A stretch of 64,000 bases of DNA from Dyella_B nitratireducens (GTDB taxonomy: Bacteria > Pseudomonadota > Gammaproteobacteria > Xanthomonadales > Rhodanobacteraceae), in the NCBI RefSeq assembly GCF_049532905.1, contig NZ_CP064032.1, positions 5,634,327-5,698,326 on the forward strand. The letters are read 5' to 3'. Position numbers and translations under genes: made by a program. Positions 53,158 to 60,771 of the stretch are shown here, one piece after another. Positions within the stretch are counted from its first letter, which is position 1, and each line of letters opens with the position of its first letter. A model generated the notes under the pieces. That model saw only the letters and a list, made by a program, of their open reading frames with translations, was not told the DNA's origin and searched no databases.

Positions 53158-53885
53158 GCGATAAAACCGAGCAACCGACCGAAACCAAGCTCAAGCAGGC
53201 GGCGGAAAAAGGCGACTTGCCCCGTAGCCACCCCTTTTCCGTTGCGATGAGCATGGTCATCTGGTGGCTGGCTTTACCAGCGTTGGCGGGGCGGGCCGTA
53301 GCTTTCCTCATGTCCTATACCGATCACCTGCTGTCGCTGCGCGTTTTGCAGGATGAGCTCGGCTCACGCATGCATTTTCTCGTTGTGGCAACGGCTGGCA
53401 TGGCCGTGCCAGCCGTTATCGGAATCATCATGGCGCTGTTGCTGGGCTTTGCGCAAAGTCGCGGAAGAATGGCCAGCAAACGTTCCTGGTTCGACTTCAA
53501 CCGTGTCAATCCCCTATCGGGTTTGAAGCAGCTTTTCGGCTTGCAACGTTTGTCCGCAACGGCATTGGCGACGACCAGCTTGGCGATAGTGCTGTCTATT
53601 TTTCTGTTGGTCGGGCGATCGCTGCTTCCCGCACTCGCTTCGCTGCCTTCATCGGTGCGCTGGCAGGACGTGCTGTTGGGCGGCTTGGCGACGGGCTGGA
53701 AGGCGGTAGGTTACGCAGTCCTTGGCTGCGCTTGCCTGGGTGCCCTGGATTTGGCGATCCAGCTGCGGTTATGGAAGCGAAGAAACAAGATGTCCAAGGA
53801 CGAGGTCAAGCGCGAATACAAGGATCGCGAAGGCGATCCGCAGGTCAAAGCCATACGTAAAAGCATGCAACGCGACATGAGGTGA
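53154..53885 (+). CDS. sctU: Truncated SctU, export switch protein lacking its cytoplasmic domain
   Basis: Protein of 243 residues whose N-terminal part is typical SctU/FlhB: MSDKTEQPTETKLKQAAEKG, four membrane segments (about 28-54, 74-99, 134-162, 176-203), the cytoplasmic-loop segment FNRVNPLSGLKQLFG, and the linker MSKDEVKREYKDREGDPQVK. It then stops at TGA (53883-53885) after MQRDMR. Family members are about 350 residues and carry the NPTH autocleavage site about 20 residues further on, then the SctUC domain. Neither is present here nor anywhere else in the window. No leftover SctUC sequence follows; sctV starts 9 bases later. Confidence 0.9.
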   Translation: MSDKTEQPTETKLKQAAEKGDLPRSHPFSVAMSMVIWWLALPALAGRAVAFLMSYTDHLLSLRVLQDELGSRMHFLVVATAGMAVPAVIGIIMALLLGFAQSRGRMASKRSWFDFNRVNPLSGLKQLFGLQRLSATALATTSLAIVLSIFLLVGRSLLPALASLPSSVRWQDVLLGGLATGWKAVGYAVLGCACLGALDLAIQLRLWKRRNKMSKDEVKREYKDREGDPQVKAIRKSMQRDMR

Positions 53886-53894
53886 GGGTAGGGC

Positions 53895-56006
53895 GTGAAC
53901 ACGGCGCAATTCGATATCTTGAAAAAATGGGACATCACGACCTTTATCGAAAAGTACGTGGATGTTGCGGCGGCGCTTGTTTTATTGGCGATCCTCTGCC
54001 TCATCGTCTTGCCCATGCCGGCGTTTGTGCTGGATCTGGCGATTGCGCTGAATTTCGCTTTTTCTTTGTTGCTGATCGCCGTCGCGATCTACATCAAATC
54101 CATCCTCGACATGTCGTCGTTTCCCTCGTTACTGTTGCTCACCACGCTGTTTCGTCTTGGGCTGTCGGTGGCGACGACCAAGGGTGTTCTTTTGCACGCC
54201 CACGCGGGGGACATGGTGCAGGCCTTTGGCATGCTGGTCGTTGGCAGCAACGTCGTGGTGGGGCTCGTTATCTTCCTGCTGCTTTGCGCCGTGCAAATGG
54301 TGGTGGTGGCCAAGGGCAGCGATCGCGTTGCCGAGGTTGCCGCGCGTTTCACCCTCGATGCCATTCCGGGCAAGCAGATGAGCATCGATGCGGACCTTCG
54401 TGCCGGATCGATCAACGGCGAGCAGGCGAAAGCGCGGCGCGACATTCTTCAGCGTGAAATCCAGCTGCATGGTGCGCTGGATGGCGCCATGAAGTTCGTG
54501 AAGGGCGATGCCATGATCGGCCTCATCGTGGCGGCGATCAATATCGTGGGTGGTATCGCGGTAGGTGTGCTGCAAAAGGGGTTCTCTTTCGGGCAAGCCG
54601 TCAATACGTACGTGATACTCACGGTAGGTGATGGCCTGGTATCCCAAATTCCCTCGCTGATGGTGGCCATTGCCGCGGGCCTGATCATCACACGTGGCGA
54701 TGCGGGTGGAGAGGGTGACAACGGCGACAACTTGGGGCGCCGAATCTACGACCAGGTGACCACGCATCCAAGATCGGTGTTGATGGCCGCTGCGGCGGCA
54801 ATCATATTGGCCGCCGTGCCTGGGTTTCCACATATCCAATTCATCGTCATTGCACTGGCCTTGCTCGGTATAGGTATGACCAGACGTCAACGTGAGCGAA
54901 CCGTGGCCCGCTCCAAACAGGCTCCCATGTCCAACATGGCCCGCGACGGCTCTACGTATTTACCCAATCTGCTCGACACCGTCGAGTTCGGTACCACGAT
55001 GCCTTTGCGCGTACGTATTGGCCGCCAGGCGTTCTATGCCATCGTTCCTGCCGACCTCAACAATGAATTGGGCAATGCCCGGCGTTATCTGATGCAGAAT
55101 TTGGGATTGCCTTTTCCCGGCTTGTCCATGGTCGGTGAAACGGGATTTCCAGAAGAAAGTTTCACCATCGAAGTGAATGATGTGAATGCCGTATCGGGGC
55201 AGCTTTTCGCTGGCGCATGTCTTGCGCACGGCGAACCGGAGGCACTTGCGGGAAGCTCCCATGATCGCCCCGGCTTTTTCCCGGGCAGTACCGAGGCCTA
55301 CTGGCTCGATTACGCCGATGTCAACGCTGCCCGTGACAACGGTGCTCAGATAGCCACGCCGGCAGAGGTGTTATCGGCACAAATTTACGCTGTCTGCTAC
55401 CGGCACGCTGCGGATTTCATGGGAACACAAGAGGCGCAGTTCCTCCTCACCCGTTTAAAGCTGGTGTTTCCGGAACTGGTGAACGCGTTGTTGGCGGCGA
55501 TAACACCCATTGCTTTTGGAAAGCTGCTCGCCGCTCTACTGGAGGAATCCATATCGATACGCAATCTTCGCGGGATATGCGAGGCGGTGGTAAAAATGCC
55601 GACGGGTGACCGATCCAACCATAGACTGTTGGAGGCCGCTCGCATTGCAATCGTGCCGCTATCTATCTTTAGCTACGTGGACGCCAATACGAACAAGCTT
55701 CAGGTTATCGTTTTGGACGAATCCTGGGGAACGTTGCTTACCAACGCGCTGCGCACGGATAACGAGGGCGAGCCTTGTCTCATGCTTGGATATCGGGATG
55801 TCCAGGTTCTCCAGGGCAAGCTCAAGGAGGTCTTGCAGGGCGCGCCGAGTTCGGCGGTTCTGTTGACGTCGTCGTCGCTGCGCAAGCATGTGTCCAAGTT
55901 TCTCAAGAGCATGGGCGAGCAACGAACAGTCATCGCGATCGAGGAGATTCCCGCAGGCAGGGTAGAGATAGAGCGCGTGGCTGTCATCGGCCGCAACGTT
56001 GACTGA
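53895..56006 (+). CDS. sctV: Type III secretion export apparatus protein SctV
   Basis: Large export-gate protein of 703 residues (FlhA/YscV/InvA family). Eight N-terminal helices (to about 335) include the FHIPEP-type blocks SSFPSLLLLTTLFRLGLSVA, RFTLDAIPGKQMSIDADLRA and GDAMIGLIVAAINIVGGIA. The C-terminal cytoplasmic domain (about 365-703) forms the nonameric substrate-docking ring. It starts with GTG at 53895, with a weak GAGGGTAGGG ahead. It looks full length and undamaged. Confidence 0.96.
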   Translation: MNTAQFDILKKWDITTFIEKYVDVAAALVLLAILCLIVLPMPAFVLDLAIALNFAFSLLLIAVAIYIKSILDMSSFPSLLLLTTLFRLGLSVATTKGVLLHAHAGDMVQAFGMLVVGSNVVVGLVIFLLLCAVQMVVVAKGSDRVAEVAARFTLDAIPGKQMSIDADLRAGSINGEQAKARRDILQREIQLHGALDGAMKFVKGDAMIGLIVAAINIVGGIAVGVLQKGFSFGQAVNTYVILTVGDGLVSQIPSLMVAIAAGLIITRGDAGGEGDNGDNLGRRIYDQVTTHPRSVLMAAAAAIILAAVPGFPHIQFIVIALALLGIGMTRRQRERTVARSKQAPMSNMARDGSTYLPNLLDTVEFGTTMPLRVRIGRQAFYAIVPADLNNELGNARRYLMQNLGLPFPGLSMVGETGFPEESFTIEVNDVNAVSGQLFAGACLAHGEPEALAGSSHDRPGFFPGSTEAYWLDYADVNAARDNGAQIATPAEVLSAQIYAVCYRHAADFMGTQEAQFLLTRLKLVFPELVNALLAAITPIAFGKLLAALLEESISIRNLRGICEAVVKMPTGDRSNHRLLEAARIAIVPLSIFSYVDANTNKLQVIVLDESWGTLLTNALRTDNEGEPCLMLGYRDVQVLQGKLKEVLQGAPSSAVLLTSSSLRKHVSKFLKSMGEQRTVIAIEEIPAGRVEIERVAVIGRNVD

Positions 56007-56017
56007 TCGACAGCAGC

Positions 56018-57334
56018 ATGACATCCACGCCAGACAGCCATGGCTATGCGTTGCCTACTTCCCCCGTGCAAAAAGGGGGGAAAATCGTATCCATCGTGGG
56101 TACCCTGATAAAAGTGATAGGCGTTCATTTACGCATCGGCGATTTGTGCCGCATGTATTCAGCCCCGGGAAACTTTGAATTGCTAGGCGAAGTGGTTGGT
56201 TTGGACAATGGCCAGGCCATCGTGATGCCACTGGGCCCGATGATCGGGCTTTCGCCAACGACGATCGTGGAAGCGACCGGTTCGAGTTTGCTCATCCCGG
56301 CTTCCGACGCCCTGATGGGTCGGGTGGTGGATGGATTTTGCAGGCCCCTGGACCAGCGTCCGCTCTCGGTGCCCCGAACATTCTCGGTCATTGGCGCCAT
56401 TCCGTCGCCGCTGTCCCGTCCCGTGATCCATCAGCCTTTTATCACCGGTGTCAGGGCCATCGATGCGCTTCTTACCAGTGGCGTGGGACAACGCGTAGGC
56501 ATTTTTGCGCCGGCGGGTGTCGGTAAGACATCGCTGTTGAGCATGCTTGCCAGTTTTGCCGATGTCGATGCCGTCGTGGTCGCATTGATTGGCGAGCGCG
56601 GCAGGGAAGTGCAGGAATTCATCGAAAGAGGATTGGGTGCCAAGGCGTTCGAGCATTCGGTAGTCGTGGTAGCGACATCCGACCGGCCTGCCGCGGAGCG
56701 CATCAAGGCGGCGCATACCGCTTCTGCTATTGCCGAAGGTTTTCGTGCACAAGGCAAGCGCGTGCTGCTGTTATTGGATTCGCTGACACGATTCGCCCGA
56801 GCGCTTCGCGAGGTGGGCTTGGCAGCGGGAGAACCTCCTGCTCGGCGAGGCTTTCCACCGAGCGTGTTTTCCGCACTGCCTGGTTTGCTGGAGCGCTCCG
56901 GATGCGACGAATTCGGTTCGATTACCGCTTTTTATACTGTATTGGCCGAAGACGAAGACGGGGGAGACCCGGTTTGCGAAGAGGCGCGGTCGTTGCTGGA
57001 CGGACATATCGTTCTCTCCTCTGAGATAGCCGCCTCGGGCCAATATCCCGCTATCGACATCCTCGCCAGTAAAAGCCGCGTCATGCAAGGTGTGTGTGAT
57101 CGACAGCACATAGCCATGGCAGGGCTCGTTCGAAAGTGGATGGCGGAGTATAAAAAGTCCGAATTATTGATAAGGCTTGGCGAATATAAGGAAGGCATCG
57201 ACCGCGAACTTGACGAGGCCGTGAATCAAAGGCCATCGATCAATCAATTGCTTCGCCAGTCATCCGACGATTTCAGCGCATGGGATGAAACCATGGCCTT
57301 GCTAAGAGGCATAACCGGTGATCCGCCATCGTGA
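56018..57334 (+). CDS. sctN: Type III secretion ATPase SctN
   Basis: F1-like hexameric ATPase of 438 residues that unfolds and releases substrates from chaperones. It has Walker A APAGVGKT (164-171), GERGREVQEFI with the catalytic Glu, Walker B VLLLLDSLTRFARA, and the ARREVG-like RALREVGLAAGEPPARRGFP segment typical of SctN/FliI. The N-terminal beta-barrel is present but starts late, at about residue 22. It begins 11 bases after the sctV stop. Confidence 0.96.
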   Translation: MTSTPDSHGYALPTSPVQKGGKIVSIVGTLIKVIGVHLRIGDLCRMYSAPGNFELLGEVVGLDNGQAIVMPLGPMIGLSPTTIVEATGSSLLIPASDALMGRVVDGFCRPLDQRPLSVPRTFSVIGAIPSPLSRPVIHQPFITGVRAIDALLTSGVGQRVGIFAPAGVGKTSLLSMLASFADVDAVVVALIGERGREVQEFIERGLGAKAFEHSVVVVATSDRPAAERIKAAHTASAIAEGFRAQGKRVLLLLDSLTRFARALREVGLAAGEPPARRGFPPSVFSALPGLLERSGCDEFGSITAFYTVLAEDEDGGDPVCEEARSLLDGHIVLSSEIAASGQYPAIDILASKSRVMQGVCDRQHIAMAGLVRKWMAEYKKSELLIRLGEYKEGIDRELDEAVNQRPSINQLLRQSSDDFSAWDETMALLRGITGDPPS

Positions 57335-57346
57335 GACCGATGGTTG

Positions 57347-57377
57347 CGTAGGTTGGGTTAGCGCAACGTAGCCCAAC
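57347..57377. repeat. Single REP-like unit between sctN and sctO
   Basis: CGTAGGTTGGGTTAGCGCAA... is one 31-base hairpin unit of the variant seen twice at 58110-58186. It lies in the 66-base gap between sctN and sctO, inside the secretion operon. Confidence 0.8.
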
Positions 57378-57400
57378 ATGCCAGTCTGGAGTAACGAGCC

Positions 57401-57841
57401 ATGGGCCAAAGAAAAACCGAAGATGCCGCAAAGAATGACCTTCTAAAGATCGCCAAGGTCAGGCATCAGGTAGCCTCGGCAAAGATGGCACGCCTGGCGC
57501 GTGATCTGCGTGCGGCCGAGCGCAAGGAGCAAGCAATGGATGAACAACTGGACCAGCTCCGCCATGAAACAAAGCTGATTCAGGCGGCGTGCCTCGATAA
57601 AGTGACCGACAACCTGCATGGCATCGCTATTTACCAAGGGCAACTTCGTGTGATCGACCTTGAAATCCGCCGAACGGAAGTGCGCAAGGAGATGCTGGCC
57701 GAGGAATGCAGTGGGTTGCGATCGATTTTGAGCACGGAAAGGAAGCAGCTCGAGCATTTGGAAATTCGCGTCGATTTATATAAAAAGATGCTGCGTCAGG
57801 TCAAAATCAAGGAAATAGACAGGATAGATGATCAGGATTGA
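57401..57841 (+). CDS. sctO: Type III secretion stalk protein SctO
   Basis: Cytoplasmic protein of 146 residues made almost entirely of two long antiparallel helices (FliJ/YscO/HrpB7-like), rich in Lys, Arg, Glu and Leu, for example ARLARDLRAAERKEQAMDEQ and RKEMLAEECSGLRSILSTER. In Ysc, Ssa and Hrp systems this gene follows sctN, as here. It would sit in the centre of the ATPase ring and contact SctV. It is the last recognised gene of the system. Confidence 0.8.
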   Translation: MGQRKTEDAAKNDLLKIAKVRHQVASAKMARLARDLRAAERKEQAMDEQLDQLRHETKLIQAACLDKVTDNLHGIAIYQGQLRVIDLEIRRTEVRKEMLAEECSGLRSILSTERKQLEHLEIRVDLYKKMLRQVKIKEIDRIDDQD

Positions 57842-58754
57842 GCTGTTCGCCGTGCGTCGATAGGTACGGCGTGCGGGATACGTGTACGGCGTCGGCGAAG
57901 TAGCTTTTGGATATACGCATATATACCACCGCATACATGGTTTACCCATGGCAGCATGGGTCTGCGTTCAAGGTATTAGGAGGAAATCGGCGGCATGGAT
58001 AGCTGGGCTTTCTAATATCTTGAACCTGACAAGCCTTATCCCTCTCTCCATAGCACGGGTTTAAGGTGAGAGGCCGGGTCAACGGTAATGCTTGGTCTTG
58101 CCTGGTCGTCGTAGGTTGGGTTAGCGCAGCGTAACCCAACGAATCCCGGCGAAATGTTGGGTTACGCTGCGCTAACCCAACCTACGCAGGCTCTGCGCGA
58201 GATGCCCCCTTCACGCCAGCTCTCAGGAGAGAGCGTGTCGCAGCATCAGATTTGTAACCAAGAGACAGCGCGTGCTCCGGGGCGACGAGCGTAAGGTGCA
58301 ATCGACGCTTGCCTAGCCAACTTGTTGCTTGTCCTAGCGTGGCACCGGAAACGCTATCGCCTCCGCATTCGCCTGTCTCTTGATCACACTTTTATAACCA
58401 GCAAAAGTCGGCAAACCAGCCTCACCCCCTATCCAAGCAGCGGGTTAGGCGGACAGGCTCGGTTTGCGGCAACGCTTGATCTTGCCTTGTACTCGTCGGT
58501 TGGGGTGCGAACCCTGAGCTATCCCCACGTTTTCTGCTTGATGATCTGAACAAAATCAGCAAGCTAGCCAATATCTATTAAATTACCTCGGCGTCATTCC
58601 GGCGAAGGCCGGAATCCATGCTTCGCATTCACCATGGATTCCGGCCTTCGCCGGAATGACGCCGAGGTAATTTAATAGGTATTGACTAGCTTGCTGATTT
58701 TGTTCAGATCATCAAGCAGAAAACGTGGGGATAGCTCAGGGTTTACACCCCAAC
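57842..58754. other. Noncoding right flank of the island
   Basis: About 900 bases without a supported gene. It contains a REP-like pair (58110-58186) and a very large palindrome (58498-58755), described separately. The rest (57842-58109 and 58187-58497) has only short, unconvincing frames. I searched it for a copy of the tRNA-Gly 3' end (TTCGATTCCCTTCACCCGCT) and found none, so the far attachment site is not visible. Confidence 0.6.
58110..58186. repeat. REP-like inverted pair, variant form
   Basis: Two perfect 31-base inverted units (58110-58140 and 58156-58186) are separated by 15 bases. Each unit is also a hairpin by itself. The core is GTAGGTTGGGTTAGCGCAGC, with TTAGCGCAGCGTAA replacing the TGCAAA centre of the other copies. 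Confidence 0.9.
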
Positions 58755-58755
58755 C
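58498..58755. repeat. Near-perfect 258-bp palindrome
   Basis: Arms of 123 bases (58498-58620 and 58633-58755) are inverted copies with four mismatches, around a 12-base loop CTTCGCATTCAC. The outer end is a degenerate REP-like unit, and the inner end is the common repeat CGTCATTCCGGCGAAGGCCG. The transcript from either strand would form a very long hairpin. The right end touches the stop codon of the MBL-fold gene. Confidence 0.93.
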
Positions 58756-59687
58756 TACCCACGATCCAGCCATACGCCAAGCCCCTGTGCATTGAGCTCG
58801 ATATCCGTCCCCAACCCATGCACCAGCGCCTCGCGATCACCATGCCAGCCATGTTCGGCCGTACGCGCTGCATAAAGCTGAGTCAGCTCGTGCACCAGTC
58901 GCGCGTGTCGATCGGTTGAATCCTTGGCGTTGAGGGCAACGGCAACCATCGCATCGATCATGTCATGCAGTTTGCCGGCCAACCGTTCAACGTGCTCGAC
59001 ACGGCCGAAGTGGGTGAGATACATCGCATCGGGCTTGAGCGCCAGGAGACGGTTGATCGAGGCATGCAAGGCTTCTGGATCGAATTGCACGGGTGTGGTG
59101 GTCGGCAAGATGAAGGGGCCTTGCCGAGTATCGAATTCGCGATAGGAGAGGCCGAACGTGTCGCCGGTAAAGCACACATTGGCCTGTTCGTCGTAAATGG
59201 CCATGTGATGTTTGGCGTGCCCAGGCGTATCCAGGCAACGCAGCAGGCGGCCACGCAAATCCACCACATGGCCGTCCGGAGCTTCCACGATACGCTCCGC
59301 CGGCACCGGACGAAGCCGACCGTAGGCCTGCTCCATCACTTCTTCGCCATAGACGGCCAAGGCGCCGGCCCACAATTGCGATGGATCAGCCATGTGCCGG
59401 GTGCCGCGTGGATGTACCGCCAGCCTGGCGTTGGGTAGCCGCGCCATCAGCTCGCCCGCGCCGCCCGCGTGATCGAGGTGCACGTGGGTAAGGATGAGCC
59501 AGTCCACCTTCGACGCATCAAGGCCGACATCCGCAAGCGCACCCAGCAGGCGCGATACGGAATGATTGGTACCGCAGTCGATAAAAGCGCCATGTCCGTT
59601 GTGAACCAGCAAATAGGCCGCGTCGAACTGTGGCCGCACGAAACCGGTATCGATCGTATGAATGCCGTGAGAAGTCATGGGAAGCAT
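58755..59687 (-). CDS. MBL-fold metallo-hydrolase
   Basis: Metallo-beta-lactamase-fold enzyme of 310 residues (306 from the second Met). The metal-binding motif is LTHVHLDHAGGAGEL; further ligands are His in TPGHAKHHM, Asp in CFTGDTFGL and His in YLTHFGRVEH. The C-terminal helical part is of the kind seen in glyoxalase II-like and lactonase-like members. The substrate is not predictable. Its stop TAG is contributed by the GTAGG end of the adjoining repeat. The copper cluster is divergent from it. Confidence 0.88.
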   Translation of the reverse strand: MLPMTSHGIHTIDTGFVRPQFDAAYLLVHNGHGAFIDCGTNHSVSRLLGALADVGLDASKVDWLILTHVHLDHAGGAGELMARLPNARLAVHPRGTRHMADPSQLWAGALAVYGEEVMEQAYGRLRPVPAERIVEAPDGHVVDLRGRLLRCLDTPGHAKHHMAIYDEQANVCFTGDTFGLSYREFDTRQGPFILPTTTPVQFDPEALHASINRLLALKPDAMYLTHFGRVEHVERLAGKLHDMIDAMVAVALNAKDSTDRHARLVHELTQLYAARTAEHGWHGDREALVHGLGTDIELNAQGLGVWLDRG

Positions 59688-59830
59688 CGAAAGAGTTGAA
59701 GGGTTAACTATACGGTGCCTGAGCCCAGAACACCGGCCGATGTCTTCCCCGAAACCTGATTTTCAGTTTGTCTGAACGTCGCGGCCCGGATAATGGCGGG
59801 GCCACGTCGTCATCATGAGGAGAATGCATT

Positions 59831-60187
59831 ATGCGTGCGAGTTCGATCAGGTTTTCAGGTTGCTTGCTGGGCATACTGCTGCTGGCAGGCATGGTCACCG
59901 CCACAGCGCAGGATCAGCCGCCGCCCGGTTCGATGCCCAGCCAAGGGCAGGATGCTGGCGTAAGCATGACGCACACCACCAAGACGAACGATATGGTCAA
60001 CATGCATGGCATGCACAACATGCCGGCGACGGTAACGCATGCGGATCCCAAGACCGGCATCGTGGATGTCATGACGGAAGGCATGGCGCTTCGCGTGCAC
60101 TTTCCACCGGCGTCGATGGTGAATCTGAAGGTCGGCGACAAGATTGGGCTATACATGGGGTATAGCCAGGCGAACGTAGTGAAGTGA
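59831..60187 (+). CDS. Met/His-rich periplasmic protein of the copper cluster
   Basis: Exported protein of 118 residues with a signal peptide (about 1-26, ending VTATAQ). The mature N-terminal part has MTHTTKTNDMVNMHGMHNMP, a Met/His run of the type that binds copper. The C-terminal part (ATVTHADPKTGIVDVMTEGM, then LKVGDKIGLYM) looks like a small beta-barrel, similar in outline to CusF-like copper carriers. AGGAG lies 9 bases before the ATG. Position next to copL-A-B supports a copper role; the exact family is not certain. Confidence 0.65.
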   Translation: MRASSIRFSGCLLGILLLAGMVTATAQDQPPPGSMPSQGQDAGVSMTHTTKTNDMVNMHGMHNMPATVTHADPKTGIVDVMTEGMALRVHFPPASMVNLKVGDKIGLYMGYSQANVVK

Positions 60188-60200
60188 GGCTGCGCTGTAG

Positions 60201-60225
60201 CTCCCTCCTCCTTCCGGAGGGGGAG
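60201..60225. terminator. Hairpin after the Met/His-rich gene
   Basis: CTCCC and CCTCC pair with GGAGG and GGGAG (one bulged base, loop TTCC). It lies 14 bases after the stop at 60187. No T-run follows. It may limit read-through into copL. Confidence 0.45.
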
Positions 60226-60296
60226 TGCTGCTCTATACAAACCCGGACCTACTCCAGAGTTGCAGTCACAGACGCGCCGACCCTAAGCTCGCATAC

Positions 60297-60692
60297 ATGA
60301 CTTCGCTGTTTTCCCTGCGCCGCTTCGCCACCTCACGCCTTTTGCGCGTGACGGCCTTGCTCGCATGGTTGCTGATGGCGATATCTCTGCCAGCGGTTTC
60401 TACGCATGCCATGCATGGCGAAAGCCACAGCGCCGCGGGCATGGCTTCGATGATGATGGACCATGCCACGCATGCCGACGCCATGCCGGCAAATGGCGAT
60501 CACACCAGTCACTGCTGTGGTGGTTCGACACATCCGTCTTGCCATTGCGAGACCATGTGCAGCACGGTGATGCTTCCGTCGGTACCGGCGTTGTACGGGC
60601 CAGTGCGGCTGGCCGCCACTCACCTATCGATGCCCAGCCTCGATACGCCCACGCCCAACCTCATTCCTCCCTTGCGACCACCCGCGGTCTGA
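60297..60692 (+). CDS. copL: CopL-like Cys/His-rich protein
   Basis: Exported protein of 131 residues. A signal or anchor segment (about 15-36) is followed by His/Met-rich sequence (HAMHGESHSAAGMASMMMDH) and a Cys/His cluster HCCGGSTHPSCHCETMC, then a Pro-rich tail. This is the pattern of CopL (DUF2946-related), which lies just before copA-copB in Xanthomonas and is needed there for copper-induced expression. I chose the ATG at 60297 because the upstream frame has no signal-like start. Confidence 0.78.
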   Translation: MTSLFSLRRFATSRLLRVTALLAWLLMAISLPAVSTHAMHGESHSAAGMASMMMDHATHADAMPANGDHTSHCCGGSTHPSCHCETMCSTVMLPSVPALYGPVRLAATHLSMPSLDTPTPNLIPPLRPPAV

Positions 60693-60771
60693 TGGCGCTG
60701 ACTTAATCGCTTGGCAGCACGCAGTTTGAGCGTGATCGCCAGGTTGTCTCGCTTCGCATCGGAGTTATCAC

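Noticed and set aside
53882..54457. A 191-residue plus-strand frame after sctU as a possible continuation of sctU by frameshift
   Set aside because: Its translation is Arg/Gly/Cys-rich, out of frame with sctV and shows no NPTH or SctUC-like segment. It is a shadow of sctV.
57842..58754. A second copy of the tRNA-Gly 3' end as attachment site
   Set aside because: No match to the terminal tRNA bases was found by eye in the flank, so no attachment site is claimed.
58498..58755. CRISPR array
   Set aside because: The repeats here are inverted, not direct, and there are no regularly spaced units or cas genes in the window.
60226..60296. CueR or CopRS operator upstream of copL
   Set aside because: Some dyad-like words are present, but no convincing long-spacer CueR promoter or cop box could be identified.
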